Of a stretch of 64,000 nucleotides of DNA, positions 41,584 to 53,154 are shown piece by piece. This DNA is from Caldilineaceae bacterium (lineage in GTDB: Bacteria > Chloroflexota > Anaerolineae > Caldilineales > Caldilineaceae): contig JAJEDJ010000050.1 in assembly GCA_022821545.1 (NCBI GenBank), positions 62,001-126,000 of the forward strand. The letters are read 5' to 3'. The notes beneath the pieces are model-generated. The model had not been told where the DNA came from and ran no database searches. It saw only the letters and a list, made by a program, of their open reading frames with translations. A program made the position numbers and the translations under genes. Each line of letters opens with the position of its first letter. The stretch's first letter is position 1.

Positions 41584-42681
41584 ATGACGGACATCGCCTT
41601 TGTACAGGACCTTGCGCAACGGCTACGCGAAAATGTTGGCCGGGTGATTGTTGGCAAGGACGAGGTTGTTGATCAGCTGCTGGTGGCTCTCTTCTGCGAA
41701 GGTCACGTGCTGCTTGAAGACGTACCCGGCATCGGCAAGACGATGCTGGCGAAGACGCTCGCCGCTTCTCTGGGAATCGGCTTTCAACGAATCCAGTTCA
41801 CGCCCGACCTGCTCCCCTCGGACATCGTAGGCGTCAGCGTCTACAACCGCAAGACGGACGACTTCGAGTACCGTCCCGGCCCGATTTTGGCGGGGATTGT
41901 CCTCGCAGACGAAATCAACCGCGCCGGGCCCCGTACGCAGAGCGCCCTGTTGGAAGCAATGGAAGAGCGGCATGTTACCGTCGATGGCGTCAGCCACGCG
42001 CTCCCCTACCCGTTTTTCCTTATGGCGACTCAGAATCCGGTCGAACTTGCAGGAACGTTCCCACTGCCTGAAGCGCAGATGGACCGCTTCTTGATTCAGC
42101 TGGCGCTGGGGTATCCGGAGCGTGAAGAGGAGCGCCTGATCCTGCACCGTTTTCGCGCAGACAACCCTCTTTCCCGCGTCAAGGCTATCGTCCTGGCGGA
42201 CGACGTCCGCCAGGCTGTAACAATCTGCCGTGATGTTTTCGTCCACCCGGTCCTGGAGGACTATCTCCTCGACCTGGTCCAGGCTACGCGCGTCGACAGT
42301 GCGCTCGACCTGGGCGTCAGCCCGCGCGGCAGCCTTGCCTTCTACCGCACGGTGCAGGCCCTGGCCGCAGTCAAGGGGCGGTCCTACGTTACGCCGGACG
42401 ATATTCAGCAACTTGCCCCGCCCGTCCTCCGCCACCGCTTAATCCCCGGCCCCGACACGCGTCTGCACGGCACCTCCGTCGCCAAGGTTCTGGAGGACAT
42501 TATTCGCACTGTGCCGGTGCCCGTAGAGGAGAACTGGCAGGAAGGCCCTTCCGGGACGGACTCGGCTGACGGGGTTGGCGCTTTCGGCGCTGACCTGGAG
42601 CAGGAGTTGGAGGCGGCCGCATCCCCGGAGGCTTCCGTCAACGGCCCGCCGGCTGACAATCGCACCTTACTTTCAGACTGA
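41584..42681 (+). CDS. MoxR family AAA+ ATPase
   Basis: A chaperone-like AAA+ ATPase of 365 residues. It shows VGRVIVGKDEVVDQLLVALFCEGHVLLEDVPGIGKT (Walker A GIGKT), LLPSDIVGVSVYN, Walker B GIVLADEINRAGPRTQSALLEAMEE, and QNPVELAGTFPLPEAQMDRF. An acidic tail of some 50 residues follows the lid domain. AGGAG sits six bases before ATG 41584; an in-frame ATG at 41452 lies in the leader and would add 44 non-family residues. The stop overlaps the DUF58 start (TGATG). MoxR proteins work with DUF58 and VWA partners in assembling complexes. Confidence 0.92.
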   Translation: MTDIAFVQDLAQRLRENVGRVIVGKDEVVDQLLVALFCEGHVLLEDVPGIGKTMLAKTLAASLGIGFQRIQFTPDLLPSDIVGVSVYNRKTDDFEYRPGPILAGIVLADEINRAGPRTQSALLEAMEERHVTVDGVSHALPYPFFLMATQNPVELAGTFPLPEAQMDRFLIQLALGYPEREEERLILHRFRADNPLSRVKAIVLADDVRQAVTICRDVFVHPVLEDYLLDLVQATRVDSALDLGVSPRGSLAFYRTVQALAAVKGRSYVTPDDIQQLAPPVLRHRLIPGPDTRLHGTSVAKVLEDIIRTVPVPVEENWQEGPSGTDSADGVGAFGADLEQELEAAASPEASVNGPPADNRTLLSD

Positions 42682-43928
42682 TGGGGCGAGCTGGCTGGAC
42701 CGCCGCGGCTGCTGTACTGATTCTGGCGCTTTCTACGCGCAACAGCCTGATCTTTACGATGGCGCTGGTCCTCGGTCTGATGGGGCTCGTTGTCTGGCTT
42801 TGGAGCCGCTACAGTCTGTCTCAAGTGACCTACAGGCGCCGCTTCGATGTCGACCACGTCTTTTTCGGCGAAAAGACTGAACTTCACTTGGAAGTGACCA
42901 ACGCCAAACCGCTTCCGCTTGCCTGGCTGCGCTGCGAAGATGACTTTCCCGTTGCCCTCCACCTGGAGCCGGAAGAACGAGCGCGGCACTATCTGTCCAC
43001 GCGCCGCGTTCTCGTCAACCTCTTCTCTCTCGGTATCTATCAGAGAGTCATTCGTCGCTACACCGTCGTCGGTACCCAGCGCGGCGCCTGGAGATTCGGG
43101 CCGGTTCAGATCATCTGCGGCGACATCTTCGGATTCCGCAGCCAGTTCCTGGAGGATCCGGCTACCTCGCTGCTTCTTGTCTATCCCAAAATGTACTCAC
43201 TGCCCGAACTGGGTCTGGAGGCCCGCAACCCATTTGGCGATCACGAAAGTCGAAACAGACTGATCGAAGACCCGTTGCGGTTGAGCGGTGTACGCGACTA
43301 TCTGCCCGGCGACAACTTCCGCTACATTCACTGGAAGGCGACGGCCCGCCGCCAGGAACTTCAGACAAAGCTGTTCGAACCTTCTGCCTCGCGCCCGCTG
43401 GCGATCTTCGTCAATATCCGCACCTTCCATCACCGCTTCGAAGGCGTAGACCCGGAGCTGCGGGAGTTTGCCATCAGCGTCGGCGCCTCCATTGCCCGCT
43501 GGGCGCAGATGCAGGGTGAGGAGTTCGGTGTTTTCGCCAACAGCATGATGTACGCCGGCAGGCGGGTGCGCGTACTTCCCGCCGCGCACCCGCGGCAGCT
43601 TACCAGCGTCCTCGAGGCGCTGGCCTACTGTGTCGGCCTGCCGCATACGACCATCGAAAGGGTCTTGCAACAGGAGGCCGACCACCTTCGCTTCGGGACT
43701 ACGATCGTTCTGGTCAGCGCCACGCTGTCGGAAAACCTTCGGCGCGTCCTCATCGACCTGCAGCGTCGCGGATTTGCCGTCACACTGCTGGGAATCGGCG
43801 GCCTGACGCTCGACAGGGCTATCCCCGGGGTCGCTTTCCAAAAGCTGTCGCAACAGGCGTTGAGCGGCCTGGCTGTCGAAGTGGAACAGGAGACGCACGA
43901 ATCTGAATCGGCCGTCATGGCGGCTTGA
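42681..43928 (+). CDS. DUF58 domain-containing protein
   Basis: A 415-residue membrane-anchored partner of MoxR. Two N-terminal hydrophobic segments (about 5-24 and 27-42) are followed by an immunoglobulin-like stretch and the DUF58 block PLRLSGVRDYLPGDNFRYIHWKATARRQELQTKLFEP. The C-terminal half resembles a degenerate VWA fold (LAIFVNIRTF) lacking a complete MIDAS. Its start overlaps the moxR stop by one base, and the DUF4129 gene follows after 14 bases. Confidence 0.88.
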   Translation: MGRAGWTAAAAVLILALSTRNSLIFTMALVLGLMGLVVWLWSRYSLSQVTYRRRFDVDHVFFGEKTELHLEVTNAKPLPLAWLRCEDDFPVALHLEPEERARHYLSTRRVLVNLFSLGIYQRVIRRYTVVGTQRGAWRFGPVQIICGDIFGFRSQFLEDPATSLLLVYPKMYSLPELGLEARNPFGDHESRNRLIEDPLRLSGVRDYLPGDNFRYIHWKATARRQELQTKLFEPSASRPLAIFVNIRTFHHRFEGVDPELREFAISVGASIARWAQMQGEEFGVFANSMMYAGRRVRVLPAAHPRQLTSVLEALAYCVGLPHTTIERVLQQEADHLRFGTTIVLVSATLSENLRRVLIDLQRRGFAVTLLGIGGLTLDRAIPGVAFQKLSQQALSGLAVEVEQETHESESAVMAA

Positions 43929-43942
43929 TACCATACTGACCC

Positions 43943-45532
43943 ATGAATTCGACACTTACTCTGCCTTGGGGCCATTCGGAATGGAACATTGTGGACGGCG
44001 GGCTGTTGCCGTTGCTTGTCGGTGTCATGCGTTTCTGCTGGATCTGGCCCTGGATGCTGCTGATTCAGGGATTTCTGGCGCCCTCACTCGCCGCGCCGCT
44101 CATGTACCCCTGGATGGTGATTCTCCTGCCGGTGCTCAGCTTTACTTTCGCGCGCTGGTCCATGCCCACGCTGGCTGAACGCAGGGACTTTCGCAGAACC
44201 AATCAGATACGCCAGCAAATCGCAACCTTCGGCTTTGCGGCCCTCCTGTTTCTGCTGTGGCTGCGCTTCCTGCGACCGGAATTCTGGCTGGTGGACCTGC
44301 GCTGGCTGATAGCCGCAGGCTACGATCTGATCTACTGGGACGCGGTCCCGGTCGAAGTTCCCGGCACGTTGCTCTTTCTGCTCCTGGGTGTTTTTCTCTG
44401 GCTGCGCGGCGCGCTCGACGGGCATGGCCAGTACCGCCACGATGAGATCTGGAGGGCCTTTCTCTCGGGCGGCGCTGCGCTGGCCCTTTTTGCCTGGATC
44501 GTTCCCCCAATACCCGCAATAGAGCAACCTGACGCGGCCGCGACCCCGTTCATGTCCGCCGGCGGCCAGCTCTCTAGCTCTATCTGGCTTGTACTCCTCT
44601 TTGCCGCCTCAGGACTTGCAGGGATGGGTGTCGCCAACCTTGGAAAGTCGGGCGGTTGGAGACGCCGTGCGCACGCTGCCAAACTGCGTCCCAACCGCGG
44701 CTGGATGGCCGGAATCGGGTTAACGATCATCGTCATGCTGGCAATGGCCCTGCTGGTGGCGTTGATCATTCAGCCCGAGGACGCCGCCATACTTTGGAAG
44801 GCGCTCGGGCTGATCTGGCAGGGCGTTAGCAGAGTTCTCATCTGGATCATCACAGTCGTCACCTACCCCATCTTTATAGTCCTTGAGTACCTCATGCGCC
44901 TGCTGCGAAGCCTCTTCGGTGAACGTTCTCAGGAAACCGAGCGTACCGAATTTGCCCCGTTTCCTACCTCTGAACCGATGCCGGAGCCGCCGGATAGGGC
45001 CGTCGAAGCGATGCCGGAGCCTTTACGGTGGATTGCACTCCTTGTGTTTGCCGCAGGCGTTTTCTTCATACTCATGCTCGTTCTGCGTCAGTTGAACAGA
45101 CCCGAAGAGGAGAGCGACGAGGTACGCGAATCGATACTGACGGCCAGCCTGTTGCAGTCTCAACTTGCAGACCTGTGGGCCCGTCTGCGCTCTCGGTTCG
45201 GCCCGCCGCCGGAGGAGCCGGACCCGTACCTGTCGCTGGCAGGCGAGAACGACACGCGCCGTCTCATTCGCTCGATCTACCAGCGGCTGCTGGCGCTCGC
45301 ACAGACGCGAAACGCGCCCAGGTTGCACGGTGAGACCCCCGGCAGCTATGGGGGGCGCCTGGCCGCCAAACCCGAATTTGACGAGGCGCTCGTGCAAACA
45401 ATCACCGCGGCTTACGGCGAGGCCCGTTATGGCGACGAGCCCCCTTCCGAACAGACCGCTTCGGCAGCGCAAGAGGCTTGGCGCGGGATTGAGTCTGCTC
45501 TTGCGCCAGACCCATCTGAAGACGATTCCTGA
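43943..45532 (+). CDS. DUF4129 domain membrane protein
   Basis: A 529-residue polytopic protein, with about nine hydrophobic helices before residue 400 and a cytoplasmic C-terminal DUF4129 domain: RRLIRSIYQRLLALAQTRNAPRLHGETPGSY. DUF4129 proteins occur with MoxR/DUF58 and transglutaminase-like proteins in many bacteria; here no transglutaminase domain is seen in the product, although the length and topology are those of that family's membrane part. It ends the operon; a second ThDP enzyme begins 59 bases later. Confidence 0.83.
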   Translation: MNSTLTLPWGHSEWNIVDGGLLPLLVGVMRFCWIWPWMLLIQGFLAPSLAAPLMYPWMVILLPVLSFTFARWSMPTLAERRDFRRTNQIRQQIATFGFAALLFLLWLRFLRPEFWLVDLRWLIAAGYDLIYWDAVPVEVPGTLLFLLLGVFLWLRGALDGHGQYRHDEIWRAFLSGGAALALFAWIVPPIPAIEQPDAAATPFMSAGGQLSSSIWLVLLFAASGLAGMGVANLGKSGGWRRRAHAAKLRPNRGWMAGIGLTIIVMLAMALLVALIIQPEDAAILWKALGLIWQGVSRVLIWIITVVTYPIFIVLEYLMRLLRSLFGERSQETERTEFAPFPTSEPMPEPPDRAVEAMPEPLRWIALLVFAAGVFFILMLVLRQLNRPEEESDEVRESILTASLLQSQLADLWARLRSRFGPPPEEPDPYLSLAGENDTRRLIRSIYQRLLALAQTRNAPRLHGETPGSYGGRLAAKPEFDEALVQTITAAYGEARYGDEPPSEQTASAAQEAWRGIESALAPDPSEDDS

Positions 45533-45591
45533 AGTAACTTACGGCAGTTCGTTTGCCGATTCTCTCACTCGCCCAGTCCGGAGTATTTCTA

Positions 45592-47142
45592 ATGAACGGC
45601 GCCCAGGCTCTCATTCGCACTCTTTATGACGCAGGTGTAGACACATGTTTCATGAATCCTGGCACGTCGGAGATGCACTTTGTTGCCGCGCTGGACTCCG
45701 TGCCGGAGATGCGCTCCATTCTCTGCCTGTTTGAGGGCGTCGCGACCGGCTGCGCAGACGGCTACGCCCGCATGACCGGCAAGCCGGCCGCGACACTGCT
45801 GCACCTCGGCCCTGGCCTGGGAAATGGAATCTCCAACCTGCACAACGGGCGCAAAGCCCACTCTCCGATCGTCAACATTGTGGGCGAACACGCGACCTAT
45901 CACCTCAAGTATGACGCGCCCCTGACGTCGGACATCGAGGGGCTGGCCCGGCCGGTCTCGGGCTGGGTGCGCACTTCGCCCAATGCGCGCGCGGTTGCTG
46001 AAGACGGCGCCGAGGCCGTCGCCGCGGCCCGTACGCACCCGGGACAGGTGGCGACCCTGATACTGCCTGCGGATACCGCTTGGGGAGCTGCCGGCGGGCC
46101 GGCGTCCCCGCAGAGCCCGCCCCCGAAACCCGCCGTGCCCGAGGAGCGTATTTCAGCCGTCGCCCGTCTGCTGCGGCGGGGAGAAGAGACTGTCCTTCTC
46201 GTGGGCGACCAGGTAATGTGCAGCGCAGGTGTCAGCGAACTTGCCTGCCGCATCGCGGCGGGAGCGAACGCCCGCGTTGTTGGCAATCGCGCCGCAGCGC
46301 GCGTTTCGAGAGGCGCCGGCCGCCCTGTCCTGGCCCGCCTGCCCTATCCTGTCGATCAGGCGCTCTCCCTGTTGGCGGGCGCACGCCACGTCGTTCTTGC
46401 CGGCGCCAAAGACCCGGTGGGATTCTTTGCCTACCCGGACAGCCCCAGTCGGCTGGCGCCGCCGGACGCAGATATCCATCTTCTCGCCTCCGAGGATGAG
46501 GACGTTCCCGCCGCGCTCGATGCCTTGAACGAAGAGTTGGGCGCGCCGGCAGCTCCGACGCCCGCGGCCCGGTTGGAACGCCCGGCCCTGCCCACCGGCC
46601 AGCTCACGCCGGAGGCGGTCTGGACCGCTCTGTGCGCACTGATGCCGGAGAACGCAATCATCGCCGATGAGTCGGTCACCTGCGGCCGCCAGGCCTATCC
46701 CCACACCGAGACCGCGCCGCCTCACGACTGGCTTCACGTGACGGGAGGCTCTATCGGCCAGGGCCTGCCGGCGGCCACTGGGGCGGCCGTGGCCTGCCCG
46801 GACCGCCAGGTGTTTGCCATGGAGGGCGACGGCTCCGGCATGTACACTTTGCAGGCCCTGTGGACGCAGGCGCGCGAGTCGCTGAACGTCGTGAACGTCA
46901 TTTTCGCAAACCGCAGTTACCGCATTCTGCAGGGCGAACTCCTGAATGTGGGAGGCGATGCTGAACCGGGGCCGCGTGCCCAGGCCATGATGCGCCTTGA
47001 CTCTCCGGAGTTGGACTGGGTCTCGATCTCCGAGGGTATGGGCGTTCCCGCGGTCCGCGTCGAGAGCGCCGACGCTTACGTCCGGGCGCTGAGCCGGGGG
47101 ATTGAAGAGCCGGGACCGCTGCTGATTGAGGCGATGATCTGA
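45592..47142 (+). CDS. thiamine diphosphate-dependent enzyme (acetolactate synthase/benzoylformate decarboxylase-like)
   Basis: A 516-residue ThDP enzyme. The PYR domain starts MNGAQALIRTLYDAGVDTCFMNPGTSEM and has the Glu in CLFEGVATGCADGYARMTGKPA; the PP domain holds MEGDGSGMYTLQALWTQARE, ending in ANRSYRIL. The N-terminus FMNPGTSE is shared with benzoylformate decarboxylase and similar 2-oxoacid decarboxylases. It is not closely alike to the other ThDP enzyme at 34 kb in the PYR signature. The start ATG 45592 was chosen over 45553, which adds 13 hydrophobic residues. CCA-transferase follows after 22 bases. Confidence 0.82.
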   Translation: MNGAQALIRTLYDAGVDTCFMNPGTSEMHFVAALDSVPEMRSILCLFEGVATGCADGYARMTGKPAATLLHLGPGLGNGISNLHNGRKAHSPIVNIVGEHATYHLKYDAPLTSDIEGLARPVSGWVRTSPNARAVAEDGAEAVAAARTHPGQVATLILPADTAWGAAGGPASPQSPPPKPAVPEERISAVARLLRRGEETVLLVGDQVMCSAGVSELACRIAAGANARVVGNRAAARVSRGAGRPVLARLPYPVDQALSLLAGARHVVLAGAKDPVGFFAYPDSPSRLAPPDADIHLLASEDEDVPAALDALNEELGAPAAPTPAARLERPALPTGQLTPEAVWTALCALMPENAIIADESVTCGRQAYPHTETAPPHDWLHVTGGSIGQGLPAATGAAVACPDRQVFAMEGDGSGMYTLQALWTQARESLNVVNVIFANRSYRILQGELLNVGGDAEPGPRAQAMMRLDSPELDWVSISEGMGVPAVRVESADAYVRALSRGIEEPGPLLIEAMI

Positions 47143-47164
47143 TTAAACACCTTCCCCTTCAGCC

Positions 47165-48796
47165 ATGGACGCAGTTGAACTGGACCGGCCATCAGGAGAT
47201 GCAGTCGCCCGCGTCATCGACGCCTTCATGGCGGCGCGGACGCCGGTCTACATTGTCGGCGGCGCTGTGCGCGACCATCTGCTGGGCATCTCTGCCATCC
47301 CAGGCTGGACGCCTGCGAAGCTGGACGGAAAACCTCGCGCCGGCGCTGGCGTCCCCGCTTCGACAACCGACCTGGATCTTGTCCTGAACGGGCCGGTATT
47401 ACCCCTCGCGAAACGCGTGGCGGACAGCCTCGGCTGGGCCTACTATCCCTTGGACGAAGCGAGGGACGTCGCCCGGATTATCGGTAGAGGCGGCGACGGT
47501 CGCCGAATTGAGTGTGACGCCGCGGCACTGCGAGGCGATCTGCGCTCCGACCTGCTGGCCCGTGACTTCAGCGTCAATGCACTCGCGCTGGAACTTTCGG
47601 CGAACGGTCCGGCCCGCTTGATCGACCTGTGCGGCGGCATAGCCGATATCACTTCGGGTACCCTGCGCCGCATTTCGGACGAGAGCCTGCATGACGACCC
47701 CATCAGGCTCTTGCGCGCAGTGCGCCTGGCAGCTCAACTGGGCTTTACAATTGAGAATGAAACACGAAGGCAGATCGTTGACCTGGCCGGGACCGTTCTT
47801 CGCGTCAGTGCCGAACGTCTGCGGCAGGAACTGTGGAAGCTGCTGGACTGTTCGCGTCCGGACCACGGAATCAGGGAGTTGAATGCGCTCGGGCTTCTCG
47901 ACCGGCTGTTGCCGGAGGTCAGCGCACTTCAAGGCGTGACGCAGTCATCTCGCCACCATCTTGATGCCTACGACCACAGCCTGTTGACGGCGCGCCGCGC
48001 AGCCGAACTTCGAGACTGGCTGCGCGGCAGTTCGCCTCTGGAGGATGACAATCTGAAAGGAGCTCTGGAACCTTGGGCGGAGCCGCTCCGCGCCCATTTC
48101 GGTGAGGAGATCGCCGCCGGTCACGACCGGGCCGGCTGGCTGGTCTGGCATGCACTGCTTCACGATACCGGAAAGGCCGCTGAATGTGCCGCGGATTCCG
48201 GCGACGGCGCCGAACGACGGTCCCGGGCCGGCCACCAGCAGTTGAGCGCCCAGTTAGCCGGCCGGCGCGTTGCGCAACTTCGCTTCAGCAGGCGTGAAGT
48301 CCTGCTGGCCGGGCGCGTGGCGTCCATGCACAGCGTTCCCCGCAACCTGGTCGACTCGCTTCCCCGTGTTGAGAAACGGATCGATAGGCGGACGGCCTAT
48401 CGATTCTTTCGTGATGCAGGCAGTGTGACCGCTGGCCGCCGGATCGAGCGCCATCTGCAATCGAGCGGCGCACGGCAACCTCTCGACGGGCTGGATGTGA
48501 CGCTGCAGGCTATCTCGGATCTGCATGCGACAGGGCTGGAGCGGGGCGCCGAGTGGGGCTGTTTCCTCAAGGCGGTGGAAGGGCTGTTTTCCTTTGCCTT
48601 CTCACGGCAGGCGGACTATCCGGCCGCGCCGCTCGTGGACGGCCATGCCCTGATGAGGCGCCTGGGCTTGGAACCGGGGCCGACTTTGGGGGCCGTTATC
48701 CGGGAACTGTCGGAGGCGCAGGCGGCAGGCGCCGTGGCCAGCGCGGACGAGGCAGTAGCATTGGCTAGAGAGTTGCTGGCGAGAGGGGTGAAATAG
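47165..48796 (+). CDS. cca: CCA tRNA nucleotidyltransferase / poly(A) polymerase family protein with HD domain
   Basis: A 543-residue class II nucleotidyltransferase. VYIVGGAVRDHLLG carries the GGxVRD motif, TTDLDLVL the catalytic DxD, LLARDFSVNALAL the next conserved block, then DDPIRLLRAVRLAAQLGFTIE and SAERLRQELWKLL for nucleotide recognition. A C-terminal HD domain (HHLDAYDHSLLTA, LLHDTGK) is present. Between GGxVRD and DxD there is an unusual 30-residue Pro/Ala-rich insert (around residues 43-63). It would add CCA to tRNAs such as tRNA-Ser at 28 kb, which lacks an encoded CCA. Confidence 0.9.
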   Translation: MDAVELDRPSGDAVARVIDAFMAARTPVYIVGGAVRDHLLGISAIPGWTPAKLDGKPRAGAGVPASTTDLDLVLNGPVLPLAKRVADSLGWAYYPLDEARDVARIIGRGGDGRRIECDAAALRGDLRSDLLARDFSVNALALELSANGPARLIDLCGGIADITSGTLRRISDESLHDDPIRLLRAVRLAAQLGFTIENETRRQIVDLAGTVLRVSAERLRQELWKLLDCSRPDHGIRELNALGLLDRLLPEVSALQGVTQSSRHHLDAYDHSLLTARRAAELRDWLRGSSPLEDDNLKGALEPWAEPLRAHFGEEIAAGHDRAGWLVWHALLHDTGKAAECAADSGDGAERRSRAGHQQLSAQLAGRRVAQLRFSRREVLLAGRVASMHSVPRNLVDSLPRVEKRIDRRTAYRFFRDAGSVTAGRRIERHLQSSGARQPLDGLDVTLQAISDLHATGLERGAEWGCFLKAVEGLFSFAFSRQADYPAAPLVDGHALMRRLGLEPGPTLGAVIRELSEAQAAGAVASADEAVALARELLARGVK

Positions 48797-48845
48797 CTAA
48801 GGCGGCCCTTCTGAAAGGGAACTGCTAGCGGGACCTGCTGGTTGC

Positions 48846-49919
48846 TTATGCCGCGCTCTTCGCCGCGGCTCGTTCCAGGCGGGCGCGCGCGGCACCGCTC
48901 TCAAGTATGCGCCTGGTGCGGCCTATCCCGTCGGAAACACTTTGTGCCAGATCAAAAAGATGCAGAAAAACACCGGCCGTCAGGCAGACCTGCTCGGTCG
49001 CGTCGCACTCTTCTGAAGCGAGTACTCTTGCATTCAGTTCGGCATGGCCTGCAGCGTCTGCGGGTCCGGCTACGCGGACTCGCTCGGTGTGGCCGAGGGC
49101 TTCAGGATCAAGGACCAAATCGTTGGCCGCATCTTCGGCAAATACGTGGGACTTTCGTCCGACTGCCATTTCAACTGAGCCTTCCTCGCCCTGGACAATA
49201 AAGCTGCGTTCGCCGCCCGTCTGCGCCGCGCGCAGGCGCTCGATGTAGTTTCCGTGGAAGAACCCGCTCACCTGGTAGGGGGCGTTGGCTGGATTCAGGA
49301 GCTTCTCGACACTGTTGAGCACAGTGCGAAGGCCGAACTGGCGCCGCAATGGCAGCAGGGCATGCCACTGGGGCGCGAATCTCTCTGCCGACAGGTAGCC
49401 GATGCCGACCGCCTCTATCATTGCTTGCACGGCTTCCGGCTCCAGGTCGTCGGCAACGCCCAGTTCCCGCAGAACCGGCCCCGGCCCGATGCCCTCCTTG
49501 GTGGGTACCGCTTCATCGCCATGCAGGATGACCGGCATTCCGGCCTCGGCGAGAACGGCCGCTATCGCGGGGGCCAGTTGTGCGCTCCTTGCCTTGCCGT
49601 CGTAGGGCACGGCCAGATCGAGCAGCCCGTCAACCCGGGGCCGGATCTGCGTGATCGTCTCTGCCCGTAAGAGCGCGGTGAAGCCCCGAATCTCGTCGAC
49701 AGCCTCACCCTTTACCCTCTGTGAAATCAGAAAAGCGCCGGCCTGCGCCGGGGAGCAGGCCTGCCCGACGATCTGGCGCAGGGCTTCTACCGACTCATCG
49801 TAGGTAAGATCGCGCTTCAGTTTCTCGCCGCGCCCAACCGCTTGAATGAAAGGGACAAATGGGGCCGGATCCCGGTCCGTTTCATAGATTGAGCCGACTT
49901 CCGGGGTCGCGGCCAGCAT
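48846..49919 (-). CDS. anthranilate phosphoribosyltransferase-like (TrpD2) protein
   Basis: A 357-residue protein with the glycosyltransferase family 3 fold: an N-terminal helical domain (RDLTYDESVEALRQIVGQACSPAQAGAFLISQRVKGE) and an alpha/beta domain (APAIAAVLAEAGMPVILHGDEAVPTKEG, ERFAPQWHALLPLRRQFGLRTVLNSVEKLLNP). The PRPP-binding glycine motif of true TrpD (GTGGD) reads VPYDGKARS here, so anthranilate activity is doubtful; it is closer to the TrpD2/YbiB branch. It is the last gene of the reductase operon on the minus strand and converges on cca with 49 bases between. Confidence 0.75.
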   Translation of the reverse strand: MLAATPEVGSIYETDRDPAPFVPFIQAVGRGEKLKRDLTYDESVEALRQIVGQACSPAQAGAFLISQRVKGEAVDEIRGFTALLRAETITQIRPRVDGLLDLAVPYDGKARSAQLAPAIAAVLAEAGMPVILHGDEAVPTKEGIGPGPVLRELGVADDLEPEAVQAMIEAVGIGYLSAERFAPQWHALLPLRRQFGLRTVLNSVEKLLNPANAPYQVSGFFHGNYIERLRAAQTGGERSFIVQGEEGSVEMAVGRKSHVFAEDAANDLVLDPEALGHTERVRVAGPADAAGHAELNARVLASEECDATEQVCLTAGVFLHLFDLAQSVSDGIGRTRRILESGAARARLERAAAKSAA

Positions 49920-49968
49920 CGGGGTCGTTCCTTAACGGTTGCAGGGAGGTCGGGAAGGGGTCGGACGT

Positions 49969-50574
49969 TCAGTCCCCACGCCCCAATTGGTTGAGAAGCG
50001 TGTCTACATCCGGAGCGGAAGGCGCCTGTAACTCGAAAGTCAGTGGCTCACGCGCGTCGTTGGCGACGCGTGTAACGGTGGCGTCTTCCCCGAAGATGGC
50101 GGCCAGATTGTCCGAGAGCTGGGCCTGGGCATCGCTCGCGGGCGAATCGGCGCCATCGCCATTTGCGCCGTTGGGGTAGTTGAGCCGGTCCAACAGGACG
50201 ATTGTAGCCCCGTCCGTGCGCAACTTCAGCTTTCCCTTCAACTCCACGTCGTTTTCCGTCAGCTTTGCCCCGTTCAACGCCTGGAACAGTGTCCTGCCCA
50301 GGGCATCTGACAGGTCGGAGCCGGCGTCGCGTTTGCGTACATAGAGGAGGCCCGGCTTGCCGTCGGTCAAGTCGATAATGTAGTCGGCTTCGTGGCCGAC
50401 GAGGAGAATCGCCGGACCGTCCCCGATATGCTTGTAGTCTGCCACGTCGAGCAGCAGCTCGTTGGGCACAACATCCTCCCGAATCCACCGATGGAAAACG
50501 GGAATAAAGGATTCGACGTCTACGGAAAAGTCACTGAAAAAGAACTTAACGCTCAGGCGATGGGGTGCAATCAT
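49969..50574 (-). CDS. conserved-looking protein of unknown function in the reductase operon
   Basis: A 201-residue soluble protein with no assigned family. The first half resembles an alpha/beta domain (LSVKFFFSDFSVDVESFIPVFHRWIRED, then LLLDVADYKHIGDGPAILLVGHEADY). The C-terminal part is acidic and may be flexible. GGAG sits six bases before ATG 50574; another ATG is at 50577. It lies between the siroheme reductase and the TrpD-like gene on one strand. Confidence 0.65.
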   Translation of the reverse strand: MIAPHRLSVKFFFSDFSVDVESFIPVFHRWIREDVVPNELLLDVADYKHIGDGPAILLVGHEADYIIDLTDGKPGLLYVRKRDAGSDLSDALGRTLFQALNGAKLTENDVELKGKLKLRTDGATIVLLDRLNYPNGANGDGADSPASDAQAQLSDNLAAIFGEDATVTRVANDAREPLTFELQAPSAPDVDTLLNQLGRGD

Positions 50575-50649
50575 CATTTGCTCCAGCGGGGATGAAAGGC
50601 CGTTCGCCGGCTGCAACCTGTATGGCCAGGCACAGCCGGCGGACCGCCG

Positions 50650-52908
<2,259 letters not shown>

Positions 52909-52984
52909 AGTTGTCTCCTTCACTATCGGTAGAGTCTCTTGGTCTCTTTCGACATCTTTTCCTATTGGTCCCCTATTGCCCACA

Positions 52985-53014
52985 ATTGTAGGGCAGCAGC
53001 GCTTGATCTGTCAA
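52985..53014 (-). promoter_or_regulatory. sigma70-type promoter of the reductase operon
   Basis: On the minus strand TTGACA (53014-53009), 18 bases, TACAAT (52990-52985), about 75 bases before the GTG start. The -35 is a perfect consensus. Confidence 0.7.
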
Positions 53015-53095
53015 GCCGGTCATAATGGGACGTGCATCCCTGCCGCACCCTCCTCGCCCTCTCTCTTCTCTCTCCTCTCCGCTCTCTCCTCCCCT

Positions 53096-53124
53096 TTGGG
53101 CGTGGTCTGGGAATAACGTATACT
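53096..53124 (+). promoter_or_regulatory. promoter of the M16 peptidase gene
   Basis: TTGGGC (53096-53101), 17 bases, TATACT (53119-53124), leaving a leader of about 185 bases. Confidence 0.6.
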
Positions 53125-53154
53125 CTTTTGGGCGCACGCTCTTTTGGGCGCACG
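53123..53154 (+). repeat. 16-base tandem repeat just downstream of the -10 box
   Basis: CTCTTTTGGGCGCACG occurs twice in a row (53123-53138, 53139-53154). The TTTGGGCG core occurs a third time at 53095-53102, where it forms the -35 box. Confidence 0.85.
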
